Below are positions 16,001 through 21,913 of a stretch of DNA of 21,913 nt, one piece after another (the first letter of the stretch is position 1; each line of letters starts with the position of its first letter). Origin of the DNA: JBLNBQ01 sp050260095. Its GTDB lineage: Bacteria; Bacillota; UBA5301; DYFA01. The stretch is taken from NCBI GenBank assembly GCA_050260095.1, contig JBLNBQ010000066.1, forward strand, positions 1 to 21,913, written 5' to 3'. The notes beneath the pieces are model-generated. The model did not search any database. It was not told the origin of the DNA and worked only from the letters and a program-made list of their open reading frames with translations. A program made the position numbers and the translations under genes.

Positions 16001-16392
16001 CCCTCGTGGTGGGCGGCCAGCAACTCCTTGTCGACGCGCGGCTTGTAGTAGAACCCCTCCAGGGAAGCCAGCGAAACCAGGCGAACCAGGTTGCGGTAGC
16101 CGGTCTCGTTCTCGGCCAGCAGCACCAAGTGAAACGGGTTCTCGTCGACGCGGGGCTGGCGGTCGGCCCGGCCCCGCGGGGCGACGTACACCTCACACCC
16201 GATGATGGGCTTGACGCCCTGCTGCCGGCAGGCCTGGACGAACTCGACGAGGCCGTACAGGACGCCGTGGTCGGTCATGGCGACCGCCGGACAGCCGAAG
16301 GCTGCCGCGCGCTCCGCCAGGGCCGGGATGCGGCAGCAGCCGTCGAGGAGGCTGTACTGCGTGTGGGTATGCAGGTGCACGAACCCGCGCAC
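13024..16392 (-). CDS. dnaE: DNA polymerase III subunit alpha
   Basis: This is the replicative (family C) DNA polymerase, 1122 residues, of DnaE rather than PolC type (no inserted exonuclease, PHP domain at the N-terminus). The PHP domain begins FVHLHTHTQYSLLDG with metal-ligand histidines. The palm has GPGRGSAAGSLVAYLLGITD and the catalytic PDIDVDF at about 397-403, with the third aspartate in KMDFLGLRTL (about 551). A helix-hairpin-helix region (RELTRKVVESLVKAGAFD), the GLYLSGHP motif near 940 and an OB-fold (about 970-1060) follow. The C-terminal tail is short. The start is GTG at 16392, with GAGAGGGGG 8 nt upstream. It opens the dnaE-pgpA-malic enzyme-mtrB run after the small gene ending at 16433. 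Confidence 0.97.
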   Translation of the reverse strand: MRGFVHLHTHTQYSLLDGCCRIPALAERAAAFGCPAVAMTDHGVLYGLVEFVQACRQQGVKPIIGCEVYVAPRGRADRQPRVDENPFHLVLLAENETGYRNLVRLVSLASLEGFYYKPRVDKELLAAHHEGLIALSACVAGEVPRLLQAGEAAAAERVAREYAGLFGPDHFYLELQDNGLAGQASLNARLIELGRRVGLPLVATNDVHYLERSDAAAQDVALCIQTGKTLDDPDRLRFETDELYFRSPGEMAERFAHVPEALDNTIAIADRVEFDLPLGRTYLPAFPVEGGGRPEDYLARLCEEGLRRRYGQAPPPAVVERLRFELETITRMGYPGYFLIVWDFIRFAKEKGIPVGPGRGSAAGSLVAYLLGITDIDPLAHGLLFERFLNPERVTLPDIDVDFCFERRGEVIDYVVSRYGPDRVAQIVTFGTLAAKAAIRDVGRVLGWPVGEVDRLAKLVPGELHVTLDKALEQVPELRTAYEQDERTRRLLDLARKAEGLPRHASTHAAGIVISDVPLLERVPVQRTGDGLVTTQVDMDSLAALGLLKMDFLGLRTLTVLDDANRLIAQRHGGRVALDELPLDDPETYRMMADGETEGVFQLESRLFKSLLREIRPTCFADLVAILAIGRPGPLALRGDFARRKAGLETPAYPDPRLEPILRETYGIMIYQEQVMKIANELAGFSLGEADLLRRAMSKKKASELEKLKERFISGATARGTAPEVAGEIFSLMEYFAGYGFNKSHAAAYALVSYRTAYLKRHYPAEFMAALLTSVYGETDKVAGYIAECRRLGLDVLPPDVNESLTTFTVTRRGAIRFGLAAAKNVGPAATEAIIAEREKHGPFSSPADLFARVSGRELTRKVVESLVKAGAFDSFGRSRGQLLATYEAEFESAQRRQTQAASGQGFLFGVDAGGAPPAPAGPFGFPELSRQEILALERETLGLYLSGHPVAEVAPLLRDLAGCSLAELPELPEQSEVVVGGLVTGLRSVLTKKQDRMASFHLEDLAGRAEVVVFPRLFAQTSTWLSEGALVLVRGRLEAREEGAKLIADFIGPLSPVPHLVAVESDAELGTVREALARQPGPHPVYLAVRTRAGRRVILLVSPRHFGGPGVVAGSDHQGRA

Positions 16393-16432
16393 GCATCCCG
16401 CCCCCTCTCCGGCACATCGTCTGAAGGACTGT

Positions 16433-16699
16433 TTACTTCGACGGGCGAAGGTCCGAATCCTGGTCTGACGCTTCCCGTTCGAAGGGGCCGGGCCTCATCG
16501 CGTCGGTGTTCACCCAGTTTACTGACCACCAGCCCGTCAGGGGGTCTCCCGCGCCGACGCCGTACTCGTCCTGGCAGAGCCACTCGTTGGCGGCAATGCG
16601 CTGGACAGCGTCGCTCGTGAGCTGCGCGTCCACGGGGCAGCGCCCGTACCTCTCCCTGGCCGGAATCTGCGGTTCGCGCTTGGGCCGTTGCTTATCCAT
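16433..16699 (-). CDS. Hypothetical small protein upstream of dnaE
   Basis: I do not recognise this 88-residue protein. It begins with a basic stretch (MDKQRPKREPQIPARERYG). The middle has RCPVDAQLTSDAVQRIAANE, then WLCQDEYGVGAGDPLTGWW and NWVNTDAM, and the tail is acidic (ASDQDSDLRPSK). Two cysteines (in RCPVD and WLCQD) and four tryptophans are notable for its size. No signal peptide or membrane segment is seen. The ATG at 16699 has an excellent GGAGGAGGAGG site directly upstream, so I believe it is expressed. It ends 40 nt before dnaE on the same strand and may be in the same transcript. Confidence 0.65.
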   Translation of the reverse strand: MDKQRPKREPQIPARERYGRCPVDAQLTSDAVQRIAANEWLCQDEYGVGAGDPLTGWWSVNWVNTDAMRPGPFEREASDQDSDLRPSK

Positions 16700-16710
16700 G
16701 CCTCCTCCTC

Positions 16711-16774
16711 CCGGGACTAGCATCCCGGAAGAGAGCGGCGGCGATTCTCAAGACATCACGCCCCACCGGGGGCG
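16711..16774 (-). terminator. Two hairpins after murA (weak terminator-like)
   Basis: CGCCCC/GGGGCG (16774-16769 with 16764-16759, 4-nt loop) starts 6 nt after the murA stop, and CCGGGA/TCCCGG (16728-16723 with 16716-16711) sits just before the SD of the next gene. Neither has a T-run, so they may weaken or process the transcript rather than end it. Confidence 0.35.
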
Positions 16775-16779
16775 CTCGC

Positions 16780-18066
16780 TCACTCCGTGCTGGGCCACTC
16801 GCCTTCCTCGTGCACCCGGGAAAGCCGCGCCCCCAGCGCGATGAGCTTCTCGTCGATCTGTTCGTAGCCTCGTTCGATGTGCTCGACTCCGACCATCTCG
16901 GTGCGCCCCTCCGCACCGAGCGCCGCGCAGAGCAGCGCGGCTCCGGCCCGCAGGTCGGTGGCCTCGACCGGCGCGCCCGTCAGGCGCTCCACCCCGCGCA
17001 CGATGGCCGTCTCGCGGTCCACCTTGATGTCGGCCCCCATCCGGCGCAGCTCGTCGACGTACCGGAAGCGGTCGAAGATGGTCTCGCGGATGATGCTGGT
17101 CCCGTCGGCCGTCGCCATCAGGGCGACGAACGGCTGCTGCAGGTCGGTGGGGAAGCCCGGGTAGGGCGCGGTCTCGGCGTCCACCGCCTTTGGCCGTTCC
17201 GGGCAGGAGACGTGGAAGCTGGAGACGTCCTCCTCCACCTTGACGCCGGCCTCCTGGAGATTCAGGACGACCGAACGGAGGTGCTCGGGCACGACGTCGG
17301 CGACCACCACGTCGCCCCGGGTGCAGGCTGCGGCGATCATCAGGGTGCCCGCCTCCACCCGGTCGGGGATGATGGTGTACTCGGTGCCCCCCAGCCTTTT
17401 CACGCCTTCGATCTTGATGACGTTGGTCCCGGCGCCCTTGACCTTGGCGCCCATGGCGCTCAGGAAGATGGCCAGGTCGACGATCTCCGGCTCCTTCGCC
17501 GCATTCTCGAGGATGGTCTGGCCCTCCGCCAGGGAGGCGGCCAGCATCACGTTGACCGTGGTGCCGACGCTGGAACGGTTGATGTAGATCTTGGTCCCGG
17601 TGAGTTTGGTGGCCTCTGCTTTCATCATGCCGTGGCTGATGGCCACGTCGGCCCCGAGGGCCTGGAAGCCCTTGATGTGGAAATCGACCGGCCGGGAGCC
17701 GATCGAGCAGCCGCCCGGCAGCGGGACTTCGGCCTTCCCGACCCTGGCCAGGAGCAGCCCGGCCACGTAGAAGGAGGCCCGCATGCGTCGGACCAGTTCA
17801 TAAGGGGCCTGGTAAGACCGCAGCCGCGCCCCCGACAAGCACAGGCTGTTCGGCCCCGCCCACTCGGAAGTCACCCCTAGCTCGTTCAGGATCTCGATGA
17901 TGGCCCGAACGTCGGTCTCGTCGGGAATATTGTGGAGGAGGCACTCACTCTCCGCCAGCGCTGCTGCGACGATGATCGCCAGGGCGGAGTTCTTGGCGCC
18001 GCTGACCCGGACGGTTCCGGTCAAGCGACTGCCGCCCTCAACGATTAGTTTTTCCAACCGGGACAC
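16780..18066 (-). CDS. murA: UDP-N-acetylglucosamine 1-carboxyvinyltransferase
   Basis: This enzyme transfers enolpyruvate from PEP to UDP-GlcNAc, the first committed step of peptidoglycan synthesis, in the cytoplasm. It has 428 residues. Substrate-binding Lys25 and Asn26 lie in VSGAKNSALA, and the reactive Cys120 in PLPGGCSIGSRPVDFHIKG (equivalent to E. coli Cys115). This is the residue fosfomycin alkylates, so no intrinsic resistance by a Cys-to-Asp change is seen. Further motifs are SVGTTVNVMLAA, TIIPDRVEAGTLM, APYPGFPTDLQQPFVALM and FDRFRYVDELRRMGA. The GTG start at 18066 follows the ireB stop codon with no gap (TAG-GTG), so the two are almost certainly translated from one message. Confidence 0.97.
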   Translation of the reverse strand: MSRLEKLIVEGGSRLTGTVRVSGAKNSALAIIVAAALAESECLLHNIPDETDVRAIIEILNELGVTSEWAGPNSLCLSGARLRSYQAPYELVRRMRASFYVAGLLLARVGKAEVPLPGGCSIGSRPVDFHIKGFQALGADVAISHGMMKAEATKLTGTKIYINRSSVGTTVNVMLAASLAEGQTILENAAKEPEIVDLAIFLSAMGAKVKGAGTNVIKIEGVKRLGGTEYTIIPDRVEAGTLMIAAACTRGDVVVADVVPEHLRSVVLNLQEAGVKVEEDVSSFHVSCPERPKAVDAETAPYPGFPTDLQQPFVALMATADGTSIIRETIFDRFRYVDELRRMGADIKVDRETAIVRGVERLTGAPVEATDLRAGAALLCAALGAEGRTEMVGVEHIERGYEQIDEKLIALGARLSRVHEEGEWPSTE

Positions 18067-18321
18067 CTACCTACCTAGATAGTTGCGGAGGAGTACTTCG
18101 AGCAATTCGTCCCGCTCCACGCGTTTGATGAGCGAACGGGCGTCGCGATGGTTGGTGATGTAGGCAGGGTCGCCGGACATCAAGTACCCCACCAATTGGT
18201 CGATCGGGTTGTAGCCCTTCTCCTCCAGCGCCTGGAAGACCTGCCCCAGAATCTGGCGGATGTCGAGTTTCTCGCTTTCGACCGCCCGGAAAAGCATCGT
18301 CCGGTCCAGTTGTTCGTTCAT
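18067..18321 (-). CDS. ireB: IreB/ReoM family regulatory phosphoprotein
   Basis: This 84-residue protein matches the DUF965 family (YrzL, IreB, ReoM): MNEQLDRTMLFRAVESEKLD, then QVFQALEEKGYNPIDQLVGY, LMSGDPAYITNHRDARSLIK and ERDELLEVLLRNYL. In this family the N-terminal Thr of the D-x-T-M motif (Thr8 here) is the target of a PASTA Ser/Thr kinase. In Listeria the unphosphorylated protein promotes ClpCP degradation of MurA. The ATG at 18321 has GAGGTGA 5 nt upstream. The usual neighbours in Bacillota are alaS and the ruvX homologue; here it abuts murA, its likely regulatory target. No kinase gene is in the window. Confidence 0.95.
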   Translation of the reverse strand: MNEQLDRTMLFRAVESEKLDIRQILGQVFQALEEKGYNPIDQLVGYLMSGDPAYITNHRDARSLIKRVERDELLEVLLRNYLGR

Positions 18322-18356
18322 CAGCCTCACCTCGCTCTCAGCGGGTAACTTCCTAA

Positions 18357-20135
18357 TTAGCCGGGAAGAACTGGTTTCCTGCAGGCCTCGTCTCCTCTCG
18401 GCGGCAGCGGCAGCGTCCCGGCTGCGGCGGCGGCGGCGAGCAGCACCGCCGCGACCGTCGCCAGGCCGAGGAGCGAAAGCCTCCAGGAGGCGGGCAGAAC
18501 CTCCACCAAATCCCACCGGGTGGTGCGGGGCGACGCCAGCCCCCAGCCGCGCAGGAACACCGCCAGCCCTTGGGCGGCCAGGTCACCCACCACCAAGGCT
18601 AAGCCGGCCGTGCGGGCCCGGGCGGTGGCGGAAGGGGCGGCGAGCCCGCCGAGAAGCAGCGTCAAGGCGGCCGGGAGAGGCAGGAAGGCGCCGAAGGCCA
18701 CCGGCCAGAGGAAGCGGCCGAGCAACCAGACGACACCGGCCAAAGCCGCGCCCGAGAGCGCCAAGCCACCCGGCAGCGATCCGGTGGTGCCGGCGAGCGC
18801 AGCCCGGCTGATGGGCCCGGCTGCCGCCGGCGGGTAGAAGTGGTTCACGAGTTCCGGCCGGGCCGCCACGGTGAGCGCCGCGACCGCCGCGCCGAAAAGG
18901 CCGGCCAGGCCAGAGACGACCTTGAGCCAGAACGAAGGCGGCCCCTCGCCGAGCAAGAGGTTCACCCGGCGGGCTTGAAGGTAATCGACTGCGAAGAAGG
19001 CGCCAGTCAGCGCGAGGGCAGCGCCGGTCAGGATCGGTTCCGGCCCGGCCGCGCTGCTTGCGCCCGGCCCGGCCAGGCGCAGGCTGAAGACCAGCGCCGC
19101 GGCGGCCGCCACCGGCAGTCCGGCGAAGGCCCAGCCCAGGCTACCCAGTTGCGCGGCGACCCAGCCGGCGACCCCCGCTGCGACCAGCGTGCCGGCGACC
19201 AGGGCCAGCGCCAAGCCAAGGCCGGCCGCCGGGAAGAAACCCCAGGCCGCCCACCAGGCGCCCGCCCCCAGCGCGGCCGCCAGGAGTCCGCAGGCTACCG
19301 CGCGCCCGTCGACTGGCCGGCGCGGGGCGCCCTCCGCTCTCCACTTGAGGAGCGCCCGCCAAACCCCGGTGACCAGGTGGAGGGCGGCGCCGCCGGCGCA
19401 GGCGCCGAGCCCGATCAGCGGCCCGTAGGTCGATTGGAAGGCCACCAAGCCGCCCCACCCGGGCGCCGAGAGCCCCGGCGCCGCTGGTCCGGCTGTCCCA
19501 AAGGAAACCACGGCCGGGAGCAGCACCAGCCCCACCGCCACACTACCGGCCGTGAGCTGCGCCGTTCGGGTCCGGCCGAGCAGCATCCCCAATCCGACGA
19601 GTCCGGGCACCACCGCGATCGCGCCGGCCACCCCGGGCCACCAGCCGGCCGCCGTTCCCCATCGCGCGGCCGCCGCCAGCCCGAGCAGCCCGAAGAAACC
19701 CGGCGCGCCCGGCCCGCCGATGACCTCCGCCAAGGCGGAGGCGTCGGGCAGGTGGAGGCGGGGATCGGCGGCCAGAGCAGACAGGGAACGGCCCAGGGCC
19801 ACTCCGGCCAACGCCGCGAGGATCAAGCCAGCCCCGAGCGTGGTGAGCGCGGCGGCCGGCCCGCCTTGCCAGGCCGCCAGCAGCGGGAAGAACCAGATGA
19901 AGGGCAGCGCGGCCGCGGCGCCGCCGGAAGCCGCGGCCTGCAACACAGCGCCCAGGGTTCGACCGGGGCGACCGGCAGCCCAGGATAGGGCGCCCCAGAT
20001 GAGCAACACGACCGTCAGGCCCCCCGCCAGCGGGCCCTGGGAGAGTCCCACCCAGGTGCTGAGCGCACCCAAGACCCAGGAGAGCGCCAGACCGGTAACA
20101 GCCCAAATCCCTCTGACCCACCACGGAGGAACCAT
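18357..20135 (-). CDS. Divergent OPT-family-like polytopic membrane transporter
   Basis: This 592-residue integral membrane protein has about 14-16 hydrophobic segments and is very rich in Ala, Gly and Leu. Several stretches follow the oligopeptide transporter (OPT) pattern: LHLPDASALAEVIGG resembles the conserved P-x-G-x-A-x-A-E-V-L motif, and YGPLIGLGACAGGA the following helix. FFAVDYLQARRVNLLLGEGP resembles the D-x-K-x-G-x-L-x-G-A-x-P loop, and GAFLPLPAALTLLLGGLAAP the G-x-Y-L-P-x-x-x-S-x-P-x-x-x-G-G motif. Several usual residues are changed, so substrate (peptide or metal chelate) and even activity are unsure. The ATG at 20135 has only a weak SD (GGTGA). It ends 35 nt before ireB. Confidence 0.6.
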   Translation of the reverse strand: MVPPWWVRGIWAVTGLALSWVLGALSTWVGLSQGPLAGGLTVVLLIWGALSWAAGRPGRTLGAVLQAAASGGAAAALPFIWFFPLLAAWQGGPAAALTTLGAGLILAALAGVALGRSLSALAADPRLHLPDASALAEVIGGPGAPGFFGLLGLAAAARWGTAAGWWPGVAGAIAVVPGLVGLGMLLGRTRTAQLTAGSVAVGLVLLPAVVSFGTAGPAAPGLSAPGWGGLVAFQSTYGPLIGLGACAGGAALHLVTGVWRALLKWRAEGAPRRPVDGRAVACGLLAAALGAGAWWAAWGFFPAAGLGLALALVAGTLVAAGVAGWVAAQLGSLGWAFAGLPVAAAAALVFSLRLAGPGASSAAGPEPILTGAALALTGAFFAVDYLQARRVNLLLGEGPPSFWLKVVSGLAGLFGAAVAALTVAARPELVNHFYPPAAAGPISRAALAGTTGSLPGGLALSGAALAGVVWLLGRFLWPVAFGAFLPLPAALTLLLGGLAAPSATARARTAGLALVVGDLAAQGLAVFLRGWGLASPRTTRWDLVEVLPASWRLSLLGLATVAAVLLAAAAAAGTLPLPPRGDEACRKPVLPG

Positions 20136-20253
20136 GCGTTCACCGCTCTCAGCCTTGTCCCCGGCCGCCGCCGGGTCTAGACTAATTTATGCTGCCCACA
20201 TCCAGCCCATTCGGTGCGCAAGGCCTCGTTCCGTGGACCCATCCAGCAACCTG

Positions 20254-20286
20254 AAAAACGCAATAAGGGGCGCTTTGCAGCGCCCC
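20254..20286 (-). terminator. Intrinsic terminator after the CBM25 gene
   Basis: A perfect 8-bp stem (GGGGCGCT/AGCGCCCC, loop TTGC) is followed on the minus strand by TTATTGCG and then TTTTT (20258-20254). It starts 23 nt after the CBM25 stop codon, so that gene is probably a single-gene unit. Confidence 0.82.
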
Positions 20287-20308
20287 CTCCGGCCCGACCG
20301 TTCGAGCG

Positions 20309-20719
20309 TCAAACCCGAAAGCCGTTGTGGACCTCGTAGACCCAGTTGGCGCCCCGGTTGTTGTCCCATTCCTGGCCGTTGGTGAAGCAGAAATTCAGGG
20401 AGGAGTCTGTGTCAACGGTCACCTCGGCCGCCCAACTGCCATCGGAGCGGCGGTCCATCGGAATGTTCTGCACGTTGTGCCAATCGCCCCGGCCGTAGCC
20501 GAGGTGCATGATCACCTGACTCCCTTTATGGGCCAAGTCGCCCCGGTACTTGACCGTCACTGTCTCGCCCGCTGTGATCGGCACCGGCGTCACCTCGATG
20601 TCTTGGGTCCCGCCAAGTTCCGGCTCTCCGAATTCCACGTACTCGGCTGTCGCGACCCGGTTCTCCTGCGCCGCCGGGGACGTCTGGCTCACCCGACGCC
20701 GCCAGAAGTTGAAGACCAT
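20309..20719 (-). CDS. Stand-alone CBM25 carbohydrate (starch/glycogen)-binding protein
   Basis: This 136-residue protein is essentially one carbohydrate-binding module of family 25. After a short basic N-terminus (MVFNFWRRRVSQ) the domain runs from about 45 to 132: ITAGETVTVKYRG, VIMHLGYGRGDWHNVQNIPM (Trp80), GSWAAEVTVDTDSSLNFCF and NGQEWDNNRGANWVYEVHNG (Trp118, Trp126). The aromatic residues and the WDNN-x-G-x-N-W/Y signature are those used by CBM25 to hold alpha-glucans. There is no signal peptide, membrane segment or catalytic domain, so it probably acts in the cytoplasm, perhaps on glycogen. The ATG at 20719 has AAAGGAGGG 6 nt upstream; the frame is open further upstream but without coding character. 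Confidence 0.88.
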   Translation of the reverse strand: MVFNFWRRRVSQTSPAAQENRVATAEYVEFGEPELGGTQDIEVTPVPITAGETVTVKYRGDLAHKGSQVIMHLGYGRGDWHNVQNIPMDRRSDGSWAAEVTVDTDSSLNFCFTNGQEWDNNRGANWVYEVHNGFRV

Positions 20720-20858
20720 GCCCAACCCTCCTTTCCCTGGCGCATGACCTTTCCGCAGCTTAGTGTCCCTCTGCCCGGCGCCGATATTAGGAGCAACATT
20801 CGCCCCCCCTGCCACGCCCTGCCTTCTGAAGCTGGACAATCTTATTCCCCCAACCCTC
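20720..20858. other. Divergent intergenic region between the CBM25 gene and tRNA-Glu
   Basis: This stretch must hold the promoter of the CBM25 gene on the minus strand. A TAATAT (-10-like) box lies near 20786-20791, but I find no good -35 box at the matching distance. No ORF with an SD is seen in it. Confidence 0.3.
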
Positions 20859-20887
20859 TTTACAGCAGGTGGGCGATGTGCTATACT
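20859..20887 (+). promoter_or_regulatory. Sigma-70/SigA-type promoter of tRNA-Glu
   Basis: TTTACA (20859-20864) and TATACT (20882-20887) are separated by exactly 17 nt. The tRNA begins 13 nt after the -10 box. Confidence 0.87.
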
Positions 20888-20900
20888 CAACGTTGCTTGT

Positions 20901-20976
20901 GGCCCCATCGTCTAGTGGCCTAGGACGGCGCCCTCTCACGGCGTTGACAGGGGTTCGAATCCCCTTGGGGCTACCA
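20901..20976 (+). tRNA. tRNA-Glu (anticodon CTC)
   Basis: This 76-nt tRNA has an encoded CCA. The acceptor stem is GGCCCCA/TGGGGCT, with a G1-U72 wobble. The D-arm is TCGTCTAGTGGCCTAGGA, and the anticodon loop CTCTCAC has CTC at 20935-20937. The T-arm is CAGGGGTTCGAATCCCCTT-like. The D-arm and anticodon loop closely match bacterial tRNA-Glu. It has its own promoter and terminator. Confidence 0.95.
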
Positions 20977-20996
20977 AAAGATTTCGAGGCGGTTTA

Positions 20997-21030
20997 GGGA
21001 GGTTTCACACGAAGCCTCCCTCTTTCTTTT
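20997..21030 (+). terminator. Intrinsic terminator after tRNA-Glu
   Basis: A 10-bp stem (GGGAGGTTTC at 20997-21006 with GAAGCCTCCC at 21011-21020, one G-U pair, loop ACAC) is followed by TCTTTCTTTT (21021-21030). It lies 20 nt past the tRNA CCA. Confidence 0.92.
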
Positions 21031-21143
21031 CTCCCTTGCGCAAATCATGACCGCCCCTCCGCTGCAAGTTTCCCCCATCCGTGAACAAACCTGCCCCTCC
21101 GTCCATCTAAGTCCAGTGAGACGAGTAAGGGATGTGATGTCGC

Positions 21144-21913
21144 GTGACGCAGATCAGAGCCAGCGCAGCGCTCTCGCTGCTCTTGGCCCTCTGCCTGGGA
21201 GCCGCGCCCGTTCCGGCCCTGGCCGCCGAAGAAACCACTCTCACCCTGGAGAAGAGCATCGAGTTGGCATTCCAGAACAATTCCAACTATAGGACCATCC
21301 GCCTGGCCCTTGAGAAACAGGGCGCCGGTCTGGTCGAAGCGAGAGGGCGGACCTCCCCGTCGGTCACGCTCTCCGCAACCGGCGCCTCGGACCGCTTCAA
21401 GGAGGGCCTGGGCACGGAGTTCGTGGTCAGCGTGGCTCAGACCGCCGACGGTTTCCATCCTCTCTTGAACAACGGGAGCTATCCCCTGCCCTTGACCAGT
21501 GTGGATTTGGCCGCGCTCTCGGAGCAGCAGGCCAAGCTCAGGCTGGAGAAGGCCAAGGCCGATCTCGTCTACTCTGTCACCCAGGCGTATATCGCCGTGC
21601 TCAAAGCGCGGAGCCTGGTCGAAGTCGAGACGGAGGGGGTCAAAGTGGCCGAGGCCGCCCGGGAGGACGCCAAGCTGAAGCTCTCCGCCGGCGTCGGCAC
21701 CAATCTCGACGTGCTGCGCGCCGACCTGGAGGTGGCGAACGCCGAGAACGCTCTGGCCAAAGCTCGGAATGCGGTGTCCTTGAGCGAGGCGGACTTCTTT
21801 GCGACCCTTGGGGTGAAACCGCCGGCTGAGCCGGTCGCTCTGGCCGAGCCCCCGGACGTGGCGCGCCCCTCCGGTTCGGTGCAGGACCTCACCGAGCAGG
21901 CGCTGAAGGTCCG
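21144..21913 (+). CDS. TolC-like outer membrane efflux protein (3' end cut off by the window edge)
   Basis: This is the first 256 codons of an outer membrane efflux protein (OEP/TolC family). A signal peptide is clear: MTQIRASAALSLLLALCLGA, then a likely cleavage after ALAA. The mature part has the usual start TLTLEKSIELAFQNN, a beta segment (TSPSVTLSATGAS), and long helices (KLRLEKAKADLVYSVTQAYI, VAEAAREDAKLKLSAGVG, TNLDVLRADLEVANAENAL). The L-S-A-G-x-G-T-x-L-D-V-L-x-A pattern is diagnostic of the family. The protein would form a trimeric exit duct for a pump or type I secretion system. An in-frame stop at 21135 leaves GTG 21144 as the only upstream start; its SD is weak (AGGGA, distant). 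It is on the plus strand, opposite most of the window, after the tRNA-Glu terminator. No inner-membrane pump is visible yet. Confidence 0.88.
   Translation, partial: MTQIRASAALSLLLALCLGAAPVPALAAEETTLTLEKSIELAFQNNSNYRTIRLALEKQGAGLVEARGRTSPSVTLSATGASDRFKEGLGTEFVVSVAQTADGFHPLLNNGSYPLPLTSVDLAALSEQQAKLRLEKAKADLVYSVTQAYIAVLKARSLVEVETEGVKVAEAAREDAKLKLSAGVGTNLDVLRADLEVANAENALAKARNAVSLSEADFFATLGVKPPAEPVALAEPPDVARPSGSVQDLTEQALKV

Noticed and set aside
14869..16620. Long plus-strand open frame opposite dnaE
   Set aside because: It is antisense to a certain gene with high GC, has a His/Gly/Asp/Arg-rich shadow composition and no recognisable domain. The same applies to long plus-strand frames opposite pyk, ald, malic enzyme, accA, murA and the OPT-like gene.
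16700..16712. GGAGGAGGAGG as a TRAP binding site
   Set aside because: The triplets are contiguous, without the 2-3 nt spacing TRAP needs, and there are only three; it is simply a strong SD.
20720..20908. N-terminal extension of the CBM25 frame
   Set aside because: The ATG at 20719 has an AAAGGAGGG site and the extension has no domain or coding character; it also runs into the tRNA-Glu promoter and tRNA.

Overview
This window looks like chromosomal DNA from a GC-rich, probably anaerobic member of the Bacillota. The evidence is the gene set: an accD-accA-pfkA-pyk run, an IreB/ReoM-type regulator, a YutG-type phosphatidylglycerophosphatase, a TRAP (MtrB) homologue, a LytS-type 5TM sensor, and frequent GTG/TTG starts behind strong AGGAGG-like Shine-Dalgarno (SD) sites. 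Two features are less typical: a triheme c-type cytochrome and a TolC-like outer-membrane efflux component. They would fit a deep-branching or diderm Bacillota (Desulfotomaculia, Moorellia, Limnochordia and Symbiobacteriia are all possible); I cannot name the genus. I see no mobile element, CRISPR array or phage gene.

Layout: nearly everything up to 20719 is on the minus strand, so transcription runs right to left. From the right these are a stand-alone CBM25 protein with its own terminator; an OPT-like membrane protein, ireB/reoM and murA; a small unknown gene, dnaE, pgpA, malic enzyme and mtrB/TRAP, the last three overlapping; a frameshifted ferritin-like gene and a triheme cytochrome, closed by a strong terminator; a DUF2007-like gene, accD, accA, pfkA, pyk and ald; tRNA-Leu(CAA) with a clear promoter and terminator; a small unknown gene behind an attenuator-like leader; a proline-rich anchored protein; a 5TM-GGDEF-HD-GYP protein; and the start of an amidohydrolase that runs off the left edge. 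On the plus strand, tRNA-Glu(CTC) has its own promoter and terminator and is followed by a TolC-like gene truncated by the right edge.

How the genes work together: the middle block is a pyruvate/acetyl-CoA node. PfkA and Pyk make pyruvate, malic enzyme links malate and pyruvate, Ald links alanine and pyruvate, and AccA/AccD take acetyl-CoA into fatty acid synthesis. MurA and PgpA add wall and phospholipid synthesis, and DnaE adds replication. The most interesting points are the direct abutment of ireB/reoM with murA (in Listeria, ReoM controls MurA stability), an orphan TRAP gene joined to malic enzyme, a terminator/antiterminator-like leader before an unknown small gene, a perfect 10-bp hairpin that buries the SD of the ferritin-like gene, and the TolC-like gene. 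No gene-free stretch exceeds 300 bases; the longest are 3496-3728, which holds the attenuator leader and a terminator, and 9691-9893, which holds a terminator and possibly a promoter.
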